Shown here: piece after piece, positions 24,830-37,935 of the stretch
Numbering within the stretch: the stretch's first letter is position 1
Layout: each line of letters begins with the position of its first letter
DNA from: Chiridota heheva
Taxonomy: Eukaryota; Echinodermata; Holothuroidea; Apodida; Chiridotidae
DNA: 64,000 nt
Reading direction: 5' to 3'
Assembly (NCBI GenBank): GCA_020152595.1
Contig: JAIGNY010000750.1
Location: 798,501 to 862,500 of the forward strand
Notes under the pieces: generated by a model
Databases searched by the model: none
The model's input: only the letters and a program-made list of their open reading frames with translations
What the model was told of the DNA's origin: nothing
Position numbers and translations under genes: made by a program

Positions 24830-25640
24830 CAAAATCATATTAAGCCCCGCCCACATTTTATCAAATGAACACATACAAACTAGCTAACATCATAATTCTA
24901 CAAAATATGAAACAAACAGACATTTGATTGTTTAAATATGAGCATTTCAAGATTTTTTTTCATTAAGCCCCGCCTACTCATTGATATGCATGACATCACC
25001 ACCAAAAACAGAGCACTTCTACAGACCATGTGCTATCTGTGTACAGCACATGATATGAATAGAGTTTGTTCTTTTTGAGATACCATGTTTACAAGGTCTT
25101 TTTGGCAAAACCATATTAAGCCCCGCCTACAATGCATATTAATGACATTCAATGTTTTCATACAATGAACACATACACACTAGCTAACAACATAAATATA
25201 CTGAATATAAAACAAATCAGACATGTGATTGTCAAAATAAGAGCATTTCAAGATTTGTTATATCAAGCCCTGCCTACTCATTAATATGCATGCTATAACC
25301 ACCGAAAACAATAGGGCACATCTACAGACCATGAGCTTTATGTGTACCAAATATGACATCAATCCAGCTTACCGTTCTAGGGAAACTGTGCTTACAAGAT
25401 CTTTTCAACAAAATCATGTGAAGCCCCGCACACTATGCATATTATTGAAATTCAATATTTTTGTACCATGAACATGTACACACTAGCTAACAACATAAAT
25501 ACACCAAATATGAAACAAAACAGACATGTGTTTGTAAAAATATGAGCATTTTAAGATATTTACATTAAGCCCCGCATACTCATTAATATGCATAATATCA
25601 CCACCAAAAATAATAGGGCACATCTACGGACCATGGGCTA
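24830..25640. repeat. Degenerate tandem repeat, about 300-bp period, about three copies
   Basis: The units recur with landmarks ACTAGCTAACA, ATGAGCATTTCAAGAT, ACTCATTAATATGCAT, CTACAGACCATG and an AAGCCCCGCCTAC-type box appearing about every 150 bases. Copies are substantially diverged. No coding potential is seen. Confidence 0.88.
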
Positions 25641-25659
25641 TCTGTGTACCACCTGTCAC

Positions 25660-25862
25660 AAACACACATACATACATAAAAAATATACATACATGCATAC
25701 CGTACATACATGCATGCATGCATACACATACATACTATACACATACATACATACATACAAACATACATACATACATGCATACATATATACATACATACAT
25801 GTATGCATGCATGCATACATACATACATACATACATACATACATACATACATACATACACAC
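25660..25862. repeat. (ATAC)n tetranucleotide microsatellite
   Basis: Tracts of CATA/ATAC repeats with ATGC variants over about 200 bases. Confidence 0.98.
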
Positions 25863-26361
25863 ACACTCCAACATTACTGCATAGGTTCCTCATGCTATTA
25901 GCATCAGAACCAAAAACTTATTTTTAATTCTTGAGTATAAATTTACTGTAGTTCAGTGCTCAATTGATCATAAGAGAATGCCTTATTCTGCACAATAACA
26001 AGGTAGAATAACACTGTGTATATAATCACCTTTAGGACACTGTATTGGAGGATTAAAATTGGACTTCCACAAACAAAAACATACAAAAAACACTAAGCGG
26101 AAAAAAAAATGATAGGCTCAACAACTGAAAATGCAGACAGCAAACTTATTGCAAATGTGATGGATATACAGAGAAGCATAATGTGGGTAACCATGGTTGA
26201 GCATTGTAAGGAAATCATTCTTTAGATCAGGAAGTCTTAAGAAAATTCTGCTGGAATAATGAAACTTTCCTAACATGATCAAATGAATCCTAATAACCCT
26301 TTGAGGATTATTTCAGTGTTTAGATATGTCCCATCTTATATGATAGAGCTATGAAGTCACA

Positions 26362-26570
26362 CTTTCCATTTCTATACAGTTGTCAAACCAACCTATTAAT
26401 GCCAATGTGATTTCCCCTTTCTATACAGTTGTTAAACCAACCTATTAAATGCCAATGTGATTTCCCCTTTCTATACAGTTATTAAACCAACCTATTAAAT
26501 GCCAATGTGACTTCCCCTTTTTATACAGTTGTTAAACCAACTTATTTAATTCCAATCCAACTATTCAAAA
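26362..26570. repeat. Minisatellite, 50-bp unit, about four copies
   Basis: TTTCTATACAGTTGTTAAAC continues to CAACCTATTAAATGCCAATG in each unit, decaying rightward. Confidence 0.93.
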
Positions 26571-27289
26571 TTCAATATTTCCAATTTTTTTAACCAACCT
26601 CCTAACATACCAAATGGTTCTGGGCACCATCTTCCAGAAACAAACTTGGAATAAATTTTTCAAGGAATTTTGTGGAATGTGCATGAGGTCTATGATGTCA
26701 TTTTCAATCTAATAACAGTCATTTATAATCAAACTTATCACAGCTTAAACCTTGCTAGTATTTGTAAACTGATGAGTATTTAATACCTTCATCCACACTG
26801 ATTTTCCATATTGCCAAACATCAAATAAAACTTAAAATCAAACTTTCATTGTATACCACCATTTTGAGTAATAAGTTATATTTTCAAACAAGCAGCAAGA
26901 TGCTATGTTATACAAGAAGATTTTATGAAAATAAAGGCCAAATATGTTTTTTAGCACATTGAAGCTTCCCACATCCAAAGTGTTCTATATCTTATGTACT
27001 GAATAAACCATCCTCTACACATGAGAGCTGCTGGATTCCAGGGTATCTTGAAATGATGGGTTGTAGCATATATACAGTAACATGTAGATGCTTAGATCCA
27101 TTTGCTTCAACAGGCTTGCATATAATAAGAACATTCACATGCAACACATATAAGTAAAGCTATACACATGAAGAGAAATGAGTATTCCATTCCAGTTGAT
27201 TTGAAAATGCAATTCTGAACAGCAAAGATCTTGAATATTCTTAGTCAGATCATTAAAAAAAAATATATATATAAAAGTGTGTGTGTACA

Positions 27290-27816
<527 letters not shown>

Positions 27817-28179
27817 TAGCAATTTTTACAAACACCCAAAACATTATAATTTATCTAATATTTTCTATTTTCTCAGAATGTTAATTGAGTGATTGGATAT
27901 GGTGATAGGTAATTTGAATACTTTGAAGTATATTTGACTGATATTGACACATTGACACATTTCTTGCTACTACTAATAGACACTCATGCATTTGACAGAA
28001 GTGTGTATCAGTACTCTTACCAATTTGAAAACTCTCAGTATTTAAGTTGTATCAATGAATACCATGTACCAGTACACTTAACACCCTCAATCAATGTGTA
28101 TTTTACACATACTGCATTGAATGTGAGTAAGTTTAATTTTTGATAACCCTGAATATATGATAATGTTCTCTCTGAACTT

Positions 28180-28512
28180 CTGATAAACCCTCAGACTACA
28201 TGCTCTTATATGGTAAATACACTGTATAGTGTATAACCCCTCAGACTACATGCTCTTATATGGTAAATACACTGCATAGTGTATAACCCCTCAGACTACA
28301 TGATCCTATATGGTAAATACGCTGTATATATAGTGTATAACCCCTCAGGACTACATGATCCTATATAGTAAATACACTGTATAGTGTATAACCCCTCAGG
28401 ACTACCTGATCCTATATGGTAAATACACTGTATAGTGTATAATCCCTCAGACTACATGATCCTACAGTATATGGTAAATACACTGTATAGTGTATAACCC
28501 CTCAGACTACAA
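28180..28512. repeat. Minisatellite, about 50-bp unit, 6-7 copies
   Basis: Units contain CTCAGACTACATGATCCTAT then ATGGTAAATACACTGTATAG, with small indels. Confidence 0.95.
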
Positions 28513-28969
28513 TGAAATACCTTTGTCTATTGTAGCTTCTTTAGTATTTCAAAATATTATAGATTTCCCCTCATTGTTTTTTGTACTCCCTATATAAAGA
28601 GGCTGGTACTGTTATTCATCCACAGATTGTTTCCCAAAACAAACTACTTGTATTTATATAATTGGTAAGTATTGTTTCGATTCCAGTGGCAATTTAATTG
28701 CAATGTTTTTTTGTGAAGATGTATGTGTCAAAAAATGCCTTGTGGAATGATCGCGAACAAAAAATAAGACATCTTTTGAAAAATTAATTAAGTATCAATG
28801 AGGAAAACATCAGCTTTCAAAAAGTGTATCATTTACATGCAACATAATCCCTTCGCCCCATTATAGCGAAATTTTCCCGTTGCAAGGAAAGGATAAAAGT
28901 GTAGAAGGAAGCGGTGAAATTGAGAGGGCAGGGGAAAAGTCAGTGAGGATTTAACAAAAAAGAATTTGT

Positions 28970-29335
28970 GATATACACTCCAAACTTTTCCCCTTTTTGA
29001 CACAATCTAGAACTGAAGGAAAACGTGCCAGTTTACGTTATGACAAACTCGTAATTGAAAGTAAAACATATATCTATGACACCGAAAAAGGAGAGTTACG
29101 TGAAACCAGATAAGGGGGTGGCCAAGGCCCAGATAGTATTGATCATGATCACCATACATGCCAAAGCAATTTTTCACTTTTAGTTGGAACATACAAGGAT
29201 TGAATAGCAAGTGGGAAGATACAGATTTTGTGGATTTTATGACATCCTTTGTTTTTCAGAAACTTGGTTAAACTTAAATAGCAATGTTGTCAAATATAGG
29301 TATAAAATTCCTGCCTTGCTTACCCATTCCTCTTT
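28970..29335 (+). mobile_element. Plus-strand LINE: end of ORF1 and start of endonuclease
   Basis: From about 28980 the plus strand reads ASLRYDKLVIESKTYIYDTE up to a stop at 29110, resembling the C-terminal part of LINE ORF1 proteins. From 29185 it reads FSWNIQGLNSKWEDTDFVDF, then after a frameshift FSETWLNLNSNVVKYRY, the first motifs of an apurinic-like endonuclease (SWNIxG and ETWL). It is the 5' part of the LINE that resumes at 31180 and 35011. The clade is uncertain (CR1/Jockey-like or L1-like). Confidence 0.8.
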
Positions 29336-29544
29336 CTACTTGTCACTTCTTGTTTTGTAAACAAGGTGAATAGGTGTAATCCAGGCAGCTGGCAAATGCA
29401 TGCCAGGTATGTGTATATCTCAGGTGTTAATTATTATGTTAATCATTAGGCTAATTATTATGTAATAGGTGTGTTGCCTCAAAGCAAGGCAAAGTAAATT
29501 AATTTCATTTGTCTGTTAAAGCTCATGGCGAGAAGTCTATGTGT

Positions 29545-30320
29545 ACAACTCCAGAGGTACTGGGATTGAGCTCTGTAATAGGCTCAACTCCAGAGGTACT
29601 AGGATTAAGCTCTGTAATATGCTCAACACCAGAGGTACTGGGATTGAGCTCTGTAATATGCTCAACTCCAGAGGTACTGAGATTGAGCTCTGTAATATGC
29701 TCAACTCCAGAGGTACTAGGATTAAGCTCTGTAATATGCTCAACACCAGAGGTAATTGGATTGAGCTCTGTAATATGCTCAACTCCAGAGGTACTGGGAT
29801 TGAGCTCTGTAATATGCTCAACTCCAGAGGTACTGGGATTGAGCTCTGTAATATGCTCAACTCCAGAGGTACTGGGATTGAGCTCTGTAATATGCTCAAC
29901 TCCAGAGGTACTGGGATTGAGCTCTGTAATATGCTCAACTCCAGAGGTACTGGGATTGAGCTCTGTAATATGCTCAACTCCAGAGGTACTGGGATTGAGC
30001 TCTGTAATATGCTCAACTCCAGAGGTACTGGGATTGAGCTCTGTAATATGCTCAACTCCAGAGTACTGGGATTGAGCTCCGTAATATGCTCAACTCCAGA
30101 GGTACTGGGATTGAGCTCTGTAATATGCTCAACTCCAGAGGTAATTGGATTGAGCTCTGTAATATGCTTAACTCTAGAGGTACTGGGATTGAGCTCTGTA
30201 ATATGCTCAACTCCAGAGGTATGCTCAACTGGGATTGAGCTCAACTTTGTAACATTGCTCTGTAATATGCTCAACTTTAGAGGTACTGGGATTGAGCTCT
30301 GTAATATGCTGAAGAGGTGG
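29545..30320. repeat. Minisatellite, 39-bp unit, about 19 copies
   Basis: Each unit reads CTCCAGAGGTACTGGGATTG then AGCTCTGTAATATGCTCAA. Since 39 is a multiple of three, several frames are open on both strands for up to 270 codons (for example PEVLGLSSVICST on plus). The array lies between two halves of a LINE endonuclease, so it is best read as expanded non-coding DNA. Confidence 0.95.
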
Positions 30321-31179
30321 GAGCACAGTTTTTGCTTTGAATAAGTCACTGTATTTTTCCAGAGGTGTATTTAGACCGCAAATAAGCCAGCCCCTGTAAT
30401 TATCAACCTTTTGTTAGTATAATTAGGCAGGGTCATACAGAATTCTGGAATGTTAGTCAAAACAAAAGGGTAATTAGTCCAAAGCAAGATATGGGAGAAA
30501 GCTTTTGTAATTTATATTGAACTGAGAAATAGGTGTTCCTTAAGAGTATATTGTCTGTTTGAAACTTCAAAAGAATTTGAAAGTTTAGTCCATGAGTAGA
30601 GGGTTTAATTAGGGGATGTGGTTTATGTACAAAGAAGGCTGTAACTTACTTTAATTTTAGGGTGATGGGATTTGGCAAATTTGTATGTTAAATGAGCGCT
30701 TGAAGACTTGGGTGTAATTTCATGTTGGCAAAACCACAAGGTTTAGTGTATTCTCATTGGTTATATTTTCGCAGGGTTTTTAGTCTATGCTCAGATGTAA
30801 GCAGGAAACGATGAACTATGGTAAAACAGTTAAAGTGCATCGCCAGTGTGACAGGTCATTTTAGGCGTGATAGGACTCTTTGCCTGTAAGTGATAATGTA
30901 TAATTAGAGACAGCCCTTAGCTCTTAACAATGGCTCTTAGCAAAGGACTCTTAGCTCTTAGCGAAGGACTCTTAGTAAAGGACTCGTAGCAAAGGACCCA
31001 TAGCAAAGGTCAAGTGACAGAAGGTTCCTAATAGTGTAGAAGAGAGGTTACCAGAATTTAGGTTACTTTTAATTTCCGTTATATGTATGTATATATTTAT
31101 ATCAAGAGTTGTCAACAACCAACAAGATTCTATGTAACAACTTACAGTTTGTTTGTGTGTTTATTTACCATATGTTGCT

Positions 31180-31654
31180 TCAACCCATTGGCACCACAAA
31201 TGTAGTGCTTAATAGTCATTTTCAAAAATTGAACTTTGTGACAAACACACAGCTCCAGGGATATACACACCTTAAAGTTACAAGAGATAGACCTGGTTCA
31301 TCTACCAGGAATTCTGACGGTGTCTCTGTTTTTATTAAAACCCATTTAAATGCACACCTATGTCGACATTCTTGTTCTCATATTTGGCTGAAAATTGAAA
31401 ATCTAATCCCTGATAGCTAATTATATAATCTCTTTGGACAATCTTATGTCTAATACAGGATCATTGGATTTACAAGTACTTAATAGATGTGAATCCAATC
31501 AAATGCCTCTTTCTTTGTCATTTAACAGTTTAGCACAAGTAGAGACCTTACATTCCCATGGCTTACATAACTACTCTAAAATCAGATTTGCCAATGGTGT
31601 TGAATTGAACTTTAATATGTTTAATGACGTATCAAGTAGATGTTTCTTTCTTTG
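31180..31654 (+). mobile_element. Plus-strand LINE: endonuclease C-terminal half
   Basis: The frame includes YTHLKVTRDRPGSSTRNSDG and SVFIKTHLNAHLC followed by HIWLKIENL, the middle motifs of a LINE endonuclease, then a decayed stretch with frameshifts up to the antisense I-type LINE at 31655. It continues the element begun at 28970. Confidence 0.78.
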
Positions 31655-34600
31655 AGGAGGGCTTAAAGGCAACGCGACAACGAGGGTCAAATTGTGCCTG
31701 AGAGGTTAGATCATTCTAGAGAGAAAGAAAAGAAAATAGGAGAAAATGAGAGAAATACAAAAATTAAAAGTCAAAAGCTGGGATCGAGAGAGGAGGTGCA
31801 TGGGTGAAGAAAAAAAAAAATTAGAGAGAGGGGTGTGGAGGAGGAGGACTAAATATGGTTGCAGAGGGAAGCAAGATGAAGGAAGGAGATCATTTTATCC
31901 AGAGGGTTTTTCTGGATGAACTCGGCAAATGAGTTGTGGGGTGCAAGGGAAACTCTGGGAAGGTTGTACAGGGGGCAAGCAAGGAGAAGATGATGGACTG
32001 GAGGGTGCAATGGCAATTGTTGCAGAGGGCTTGGGGGGAGCCAATAGGGAGGTGGGAGTGAGTGAGGTGGGTGTGACCTATTCTAAGATGGGTAATATGA
32101 ATGTTGTCGACACAAGAGTTTGTGGATGGTGGGTTTGATCGGAATGGTGGGCTGGATGACGTGGAGTTTGTTATCAATTTGGGAGTCCCATGAGGTTTGC
32201 CAGCGGTCACGAACAAGGGAAGTGTTAAGCGGTTTGATGTCAGAAAGGGTTTTGGGAAATGGGGTAGAGTGGAGGTTGAGGGCAAGCTTAGCGGCTGCAT
32301 CAGCCCTGTCATTGCCAGGGATGCCAACATGATTGGGTATCCAGAAGAAAGGAATACTTTTCCTGCAGAGGGTGGGCGAAGGAGTTTCCAGAAGAGGAGG
32401 TGGGATGTAAAGTTATCCCATTTAAGATTTAGTAAAGAAGTAAGAACAGCCTTGGAGTCGGAGCAGATGGCAAAGTAGCCTAGCAGAGAGTACTCAATAA
32501 AGTTGAGGGCTATGAGGATGGCCTTTGGCTCGGCTGAAAAAATGGACGTGTAGTCGGAAGTCTGCTACTGAGAATAATGTCTTGGATGACGGCAGCAGCA
32601 GCTGTCTTGTTGCCTTTCTTGGAGCTATCAGTATAGATGAAGGTGTAGTTTGAGAGTTGGTCTTTGATTTGGTTGTGGAGATTGATAAAGAGGTTAGGGT
32701 GGGTTTGGGTTTTGTGATGAGTAGAGAGGCTCAGGTGGATAGAAGGGAGGGGGGTGGCCCAAGGAGGAAAAGTGGGCCAGGAGAAGGTGCCGAGAGTGGC
32801 GGGGTTGATGCCGAGATGGAGGAGGTCTGATTTAATGCATAAGCTAAAGGGAGGGGATAAGGTTTTAGTCCTATCAAAGAGGGTGGAGAAATTGGGATAC
32901 CTAATGAGGTTGTAAACAGGGTTTTGGGTGTTGGTGAGGACACTAAAAGCATAGGAGAGGCTAAGCTTTCTACATCTAAGTAGAAAGGGGGGTTCGTTGG
33001 CACCAACATGAAGGCTGGTGATTGGGGAGGTCCTGTAGGCACCCAGGCAAAGCCTGGGGCTTCATTTTGAATGGTGTTGATGTGGTTGAGGTAAGAGATG
33101 TGAGAGACACAGTAAACAATATTGCCATAGTCAAGCTTGGCACGAATAGTGAGCCTGAAATTTTTGAGGAGAGCATAGCATTTCGCACCCCAAGTGGTGT
33201 TAGAGAGGAGGCGGAGAAGTTGAGGGAGCTGTTGCATTTCTATTTTAGGTTGGTGATGTGTTACTTGTAGGAGAGTTTTGGGTCAGAGTTTAACCCAAGA
33301 ACTTTGTGTGTTCAACTTTAGGGATGCGATTGCCATTGAGCACAAGGTTCGGTTGGGGTGGAGGTTGTTGAAATGAGAGAAGTGCATGCAGACTGTCTTG
33401 TCTTTAGAGACTTAAAACCGTTATTGTTTCACCAGACTTGCAGCTGGTTGAGGCTGAGTTGGAATCTATTTTGGACAAGAGGAAAGCTAGGTGAGGAGTA
33501 GGAGATGGTGAAGTCATCCACATAGAGGGTACATTTGATGTTGGGGCCAAGATTGTCTGTGATGTCATTAACCACTCTCATTAATCCCGAGCGCATTTTC
33601 AAAAGAGTGCTGGTAGAGTAAGGGTTAATCAACCCGCGACATATGCGCCAACCGAAAATATAGGCAGCATGATCCGGTGGGCGGCCCAGCGGGTCCGAAA
33701 AGCGGAAGGGGCCCGACTTTTCTGCCTGGAAGACAGAGGACCCTTCAATAATCACGCCTCGATTAACCTTTACTCTACCACGTGGCGATATTATCGCCGT
33801 TTTGGGTGCCCCGTCTTTGGCCCCGCCTCCCGAGCGCATTTTCAAAAGAGTGCTGGTAGAGTAAGGGTTAATGCTCAGGTTGAAGAGAGTGGAGGAGAAG
33901 ATGCTGCCTTGGAGGATGCCCTGTTCTTGGGGGTAGGGGTTGGAGAGGGTGTGGCCAATACGAACTTGAAACTGCCAGGGTTAGAGGAAATTTTGAATAA
34001 AGATGGGGAGGTAGCCTCTGAGGCCAATGGTGTAAAGTTTGCGGATAATGTCGTATTTCCAAGTAGTGTCGAAAGTTTTCTTGAGGTTGAAAAAGATGGC
34101 AATGAGGTGTTTCTTTTTTGCAAAAGATTCCAGCATAGCAGTGTCGAGCGTAATTAACTTATCTAGGGTATTGCGATGTTTCCGGAAGCCACTTTGGTGA
34201 GGGGAAAGGAACCAGTGTAGTTCTGGTTCATGATCCTTTTCATTTGACAGAGACAGCAGGTGAGGGCAATGGGGCAGTAGCTGGAGGGGTCGGTACTGTC
34301 CTTCCCCGGTTTAGGGATGGGGGTGACAACAGCTATTCTCCAGATAAGGGAAAGGAGTGTGAGGACCAAATGTGGTTGAGGATGGTGAGTAGGGTAGTGG
34401 TGGCCTTGTTGGGGAGGTGTTTCCGGAACTGCTAAAGGATGTTATCTGGGCCCTTGGAGGTGCAGCCAGCAACATGGATGGCTTGGTTTCATTCAGAAAG
34501 GGTGAGAGGGGTGTTGTAGCTCTCGGAGTTGTCAGAGGGAAAAATGATACTCTGGGTTTCATCGCAAGCTTTTTTGGTTTTGAAAGCATTGGGGTAGCTG

Positions 34601-35010
34601 GCCGAGGACAAGATGTTGCTGAAACAGGCGGCGAAGGTGGTAAACGATGTCCATTTTCGCAGTGAGAAGATTACCATTCCAGGAGAGATGGGAGACTTGT
34701 CCACCCTGCTGTGGAAGCTTTTAACCATTCTCTAAATCTTCTTAGTGGGGGTGTTGTTGGTGTGAAAAGAGATGAAGTTGTTCCAAGTGTTGGTTTTACT
34801 GTCCTTGATAGTGAGCCTGGTCTTGGAAAGGTTGATGCGAAAGAGGTTGAGGTTGTGGGTGGTCGGGTTAGTTTTGAAGTTCCTGCGGGCCCTTTCTCTG
34901 TTCTTAATAGCGGCTTTGCAGTCATCAGAGAACCAGGGGTTGGAGGGGGGGGGGGGTGATTAGGGGGTTTGGAGCTTTTGGGAATAGAGCAGGTGGCGAT
35001 GACAGACATG
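31655..35010 (-). mobile_element. I-type LINE, RT plus RNase H, nested and inactive
   Basis: This is the longest copy of the minus-strand LINE. From 5' to 3' on minus it has a post-endonuclease linker near 34990-34700 and RT motif VTPIPKPGKDSTDPSSY near 34300. The RT catalytic box CTLYVDDF is at 33511-33534. RNase H follows (FIYTDSSKKGNK near 32630, NDRADAAAK near 32300), then LRIGHTHLTHSHL near 32080 and the 3' terminus at 31655. YVDD and RNase H acidic residues are kept, but frameshifts and a GC-rich insert at 33585-33871 inactivate it. It lacks most of the endonuclease. It is inserted antisense into the plus-strand LINE. Confidence 0.93.
33585..33871. mobile_element. GC-rich insert flanked by TTAA, with internal 45-bp direct and 18-bp inverted repeats
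   Basis: The LINE sequence CTCATTAA...TTAATGCTC is interrupted at its TTAA. The insert starts TCCCGAGCGC and ends GTAAGGG before the second TTAA (33868-33871). A 45-base block is present twice, identically, at 33585-33629 and 33828-33872. TTAACCTTTACTCTACCA at 33763 is the inverted copy (one mismatch) of TGGTAGAGTAAGGGTTAA at the right end, defining an inner 109-bp unit. TTAA targets and termini beginning CCC are hallmarks of piggyBac-type MITEs. GC content is far above its surroundings. Confidence 0.8.
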
Positions 35011-37375
35011 ATATTGACATAGATCTATTGAATGGTTTTATTAACATAGATGAAATAATATGAGTTCTTCGAAGCTCTGCCAGGGTGGTTCATTGAAATA
35101 ATCGGTAAACTCTTTAATGGCATTTTTAAAAATGGCATCTACCCAGATTCCTGGGATATAGGTTTGATCTGTCTCAATTTAAAGAAGGGTAGTCTCAAAT
35201 ATCCCACAAATTACAGGCCGGTTACTCTATTGTCTTCTTTAAGCAAAGTATTGCTTCAGTTCTCTGTAACGATTAAAAGAATGGTGTGATAACAACGATA
35301 TAATCTCAAGAGCACAAGCAGGTTTTCGTACAAGATACTTAGCTATTGATAATGCTTTTGTATTACATTCTTTAATTACAAACTCTTTAAGTAAACCGTG
35401 AGGTAAATTGTATGTTATTTTTGTAGACTTCAAGGGGCAATTCACCATGAGTTACTTTTTCATAAGTTGAAGAATAGATACAAGATTGATGGCAAGTTTT
35501 TTAACATATTCAAAACATGTACAGCAACATGAAAGCCTGCATAATATTAGGCAACTTATTAACTTGATTCTTTCACTTGTCATAAAGATGTTCGACAGGG
35601 CTGTTTTACTTTGTTCAATTTTTATTAATGATACTGAAGACCATTTATGAGGTGAATATTACAAAGGGGTGAAAGTTGGAAATGAAAAATACTTTTGCTT
35701 TATATTGTATGACAATGACCTAGTCATTTTTTATGACTCTTCCTAGTGCTGCAAAAAAATATTGATAACCTTTGTTCTTATTGTAAAAAAAATCAATTAG
35801 TGATTAATAAGGAGCACAGTGGCCTAGTGGTTAAGGCGTCGGGCTCTGGTGTGGAAGGTACTGGGTTCGATTCCCGGCCAGGCCAGTGTGTTGTGTCCTT
35901 GAGCAAGACACTTTATCTTCATTCTTCAGTCCACCCAGCTGTAATGGGTACCTGAGGGCAGTGACAAAATATGGCTTGATAAACGGGCTTGTGACTCCCA
36001 GGAGTGAGAAAGTTTTGCCCAGTGACCAGGGTAATAATTTGCGCTTTAAAAAAATAATTAGTGATTAATTATAAGAAGACTAAAGTAATGGTCTTCAGAA
36101 AAGAAGGTAGACTTGCCAAAGCTGATAGATTCTCTCTGACTGGCAAAAAACTTGACGTGGTAAATAGTTATAAGTTCTTGGGAGTTTCCTTTTCTTGCCT
36201 GGGTGGATGGACTGCTGCTCAAAAGGATGTTGCTGACAAGGCCCGTAAGGCTACTTTTTCAGTTAAAACTAATATCACAAAAAGTTTACTTATTCTAATG
36301 TACAGCTTTGAGTTATGGGGATCAAAACCAGTTCTGAGATAGACAGTGTTCATAACCATTTTTGTAAATTCACCCTAAGATTTCCAAGTAATTCCATAAA
36401 TGTTGTAGCAAGAGGGGAGTTAGGAAGAATAAGTCTTTATTGTTACACAGTAAGAAATGCCATTAAATAATTGGTTAAAAGTTTTAAAACATGATAAGAG
36501 TCGCTACACTTATCATACAACCATCTTTATCACAAAGTGGATATTTGCATAAATTCTTGGGTTGCGATTGTAAGACATTGCTTAATGAGTTTAGGTTTTG
36601 GAGAGATATGGTTGCAGCAAGGTATAGGAGATAAATCTATGTTCCTGCAAGATTTATCATTAAGACTTTCTGACATCAATGAGCAAGATTGGCTTACTCA
36701 AATAAATTTAATGGACCGTCTATATAATTATAGAGTTTTCAAACATTATCTCACATGTGAGCCGTATTTAACATTTTTAATAATCCACATTTATGTTCTT
36801 ATTTCACACGTCTTCGTTGTGGCATACTCCCTTTGAATGTTCATACTGGCAGACAGCAAAATATTCCCAAGAAATTTAAGTATGTACTCTTGTGTAACCT
36901 ACATCGACTAGAGGATAAATATCACTTTGTGCTAGAATGTCCCTTCTATGAGGACATTCATAAACTTTTCATTCCTCATCACCTTTATCACCACCACTCA
37001 TATGCTTCGTTTGAAACACTTCTAAGAATTACAAGCAAATCTTTAAGTTTAAATTTAGCCAGGTTCATATACAATGCTCTTCAAAAGCAAAAACAATCTA
37101 TAGCATAAATATTAAATTGTATAAATAAATAATTACCCTACTGCTCAACGATCCTATTATCCAAGTGTTTTTTTAATATTCATTTGTTTTTGATTACTTG
37201 TTTTTGGTATGAGCATGTATTTTGTGTCTATGTTCATGTTTGTTCATGTTTAAAACATTATCAATATTTTCTTTGATCAGAAATTGTTGGATCAATGTAC
37301 TTATATTTGTATGTAATAGGCTGTATGGAAGCCTGAACATCGAATGAAATAAAATAATAATAATAATAATGTCAA
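35011..37375 (+). mobile_element. Plus-strand LINE: reverse transcriptase and 3' end
   Basis: This part reads FIEIIGKLFNGIFKNGIYPD, then PTNYRPVTLLSSLSKVL, AQAGFRTRYLAIDNAF, VIFVDFKG and a decayed catalytic box LYDNDLVIFYDSS (the YADD-type motif is lost). It then has KTKVMVFRKEG and NSYKFLGVSFS, standard RT motifs in order. A C-terminal segment ends QKQKQSIA with a stop at about 37106, followed by a 3' end with (AAT)n near 37355-37372. Multiple frameshifts and a SINE make it dead. It continues the element from 28970 and 31180. Confidence 0.9.
35809..36055 (+). mobile_element. tRNA-derived SINE with perfect 14-bp target duplication
   Basis: The head carries both Pol III boxes: TGGCCTAGTGG (A box) and GGTTCGATTCC (B box). 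The body has the TGTCCTTGAGCAAGACAC core and ends in an A-rich run. Identical AATTAGTGATTAAT repeats flank it at 35795-35808 and 36056-36069. It splits the LINE RT between QLVIN and YKKTKVMVF. Intact boxes and a perfect duplication suggest a recent insertion. Confidence 0.95.
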
Positions 37376-37935
37376 AAACTCTTTCCAATATACAAGAATA
37401 AAAGCTTGCTTTTTATATTAAGTGAAAGCGAACACTAGCAACGAAGACTATCAGCTTGAACACATTCAGCATAAAGAAGAAAGACTACTGTTGTGTAATA
37501 AATATACTCTGTCTTATCATGTGATTACATAGTGAATGATTTTCCACCTATAAAATGGCAGTATATTGTAATGCTTTTGTCTAAAAACAACAGAAGCTGG
37601 AATCACAATGGAAAAAAAATTGCAAGTATAACTTCAGAAACCAGTCATGCAAACCCATGTCAAAGGTCATTTCAGTCCAGAATTTTAAATTTTTTAGTCC
37701 AAGCCACATTTGATAATTTGTTATAAAATTAAAAACTTGAATTTTCACAGAAATTTTTTGATAAGACAAAATCAGATACGGACACAGGATCCACATGGGG
37801 AAAAAATTAAAGGGTGGGTAAATACAGTACCCAAAGGGATGGAGGGTCAGGAAAGAGTAGAGAATCCCTTTGAAAAAGTTGGGGATCAATGCAGTTAGCC
37901 AACATTTTGCAATAAATGCGACCAAGATGTAAGAA

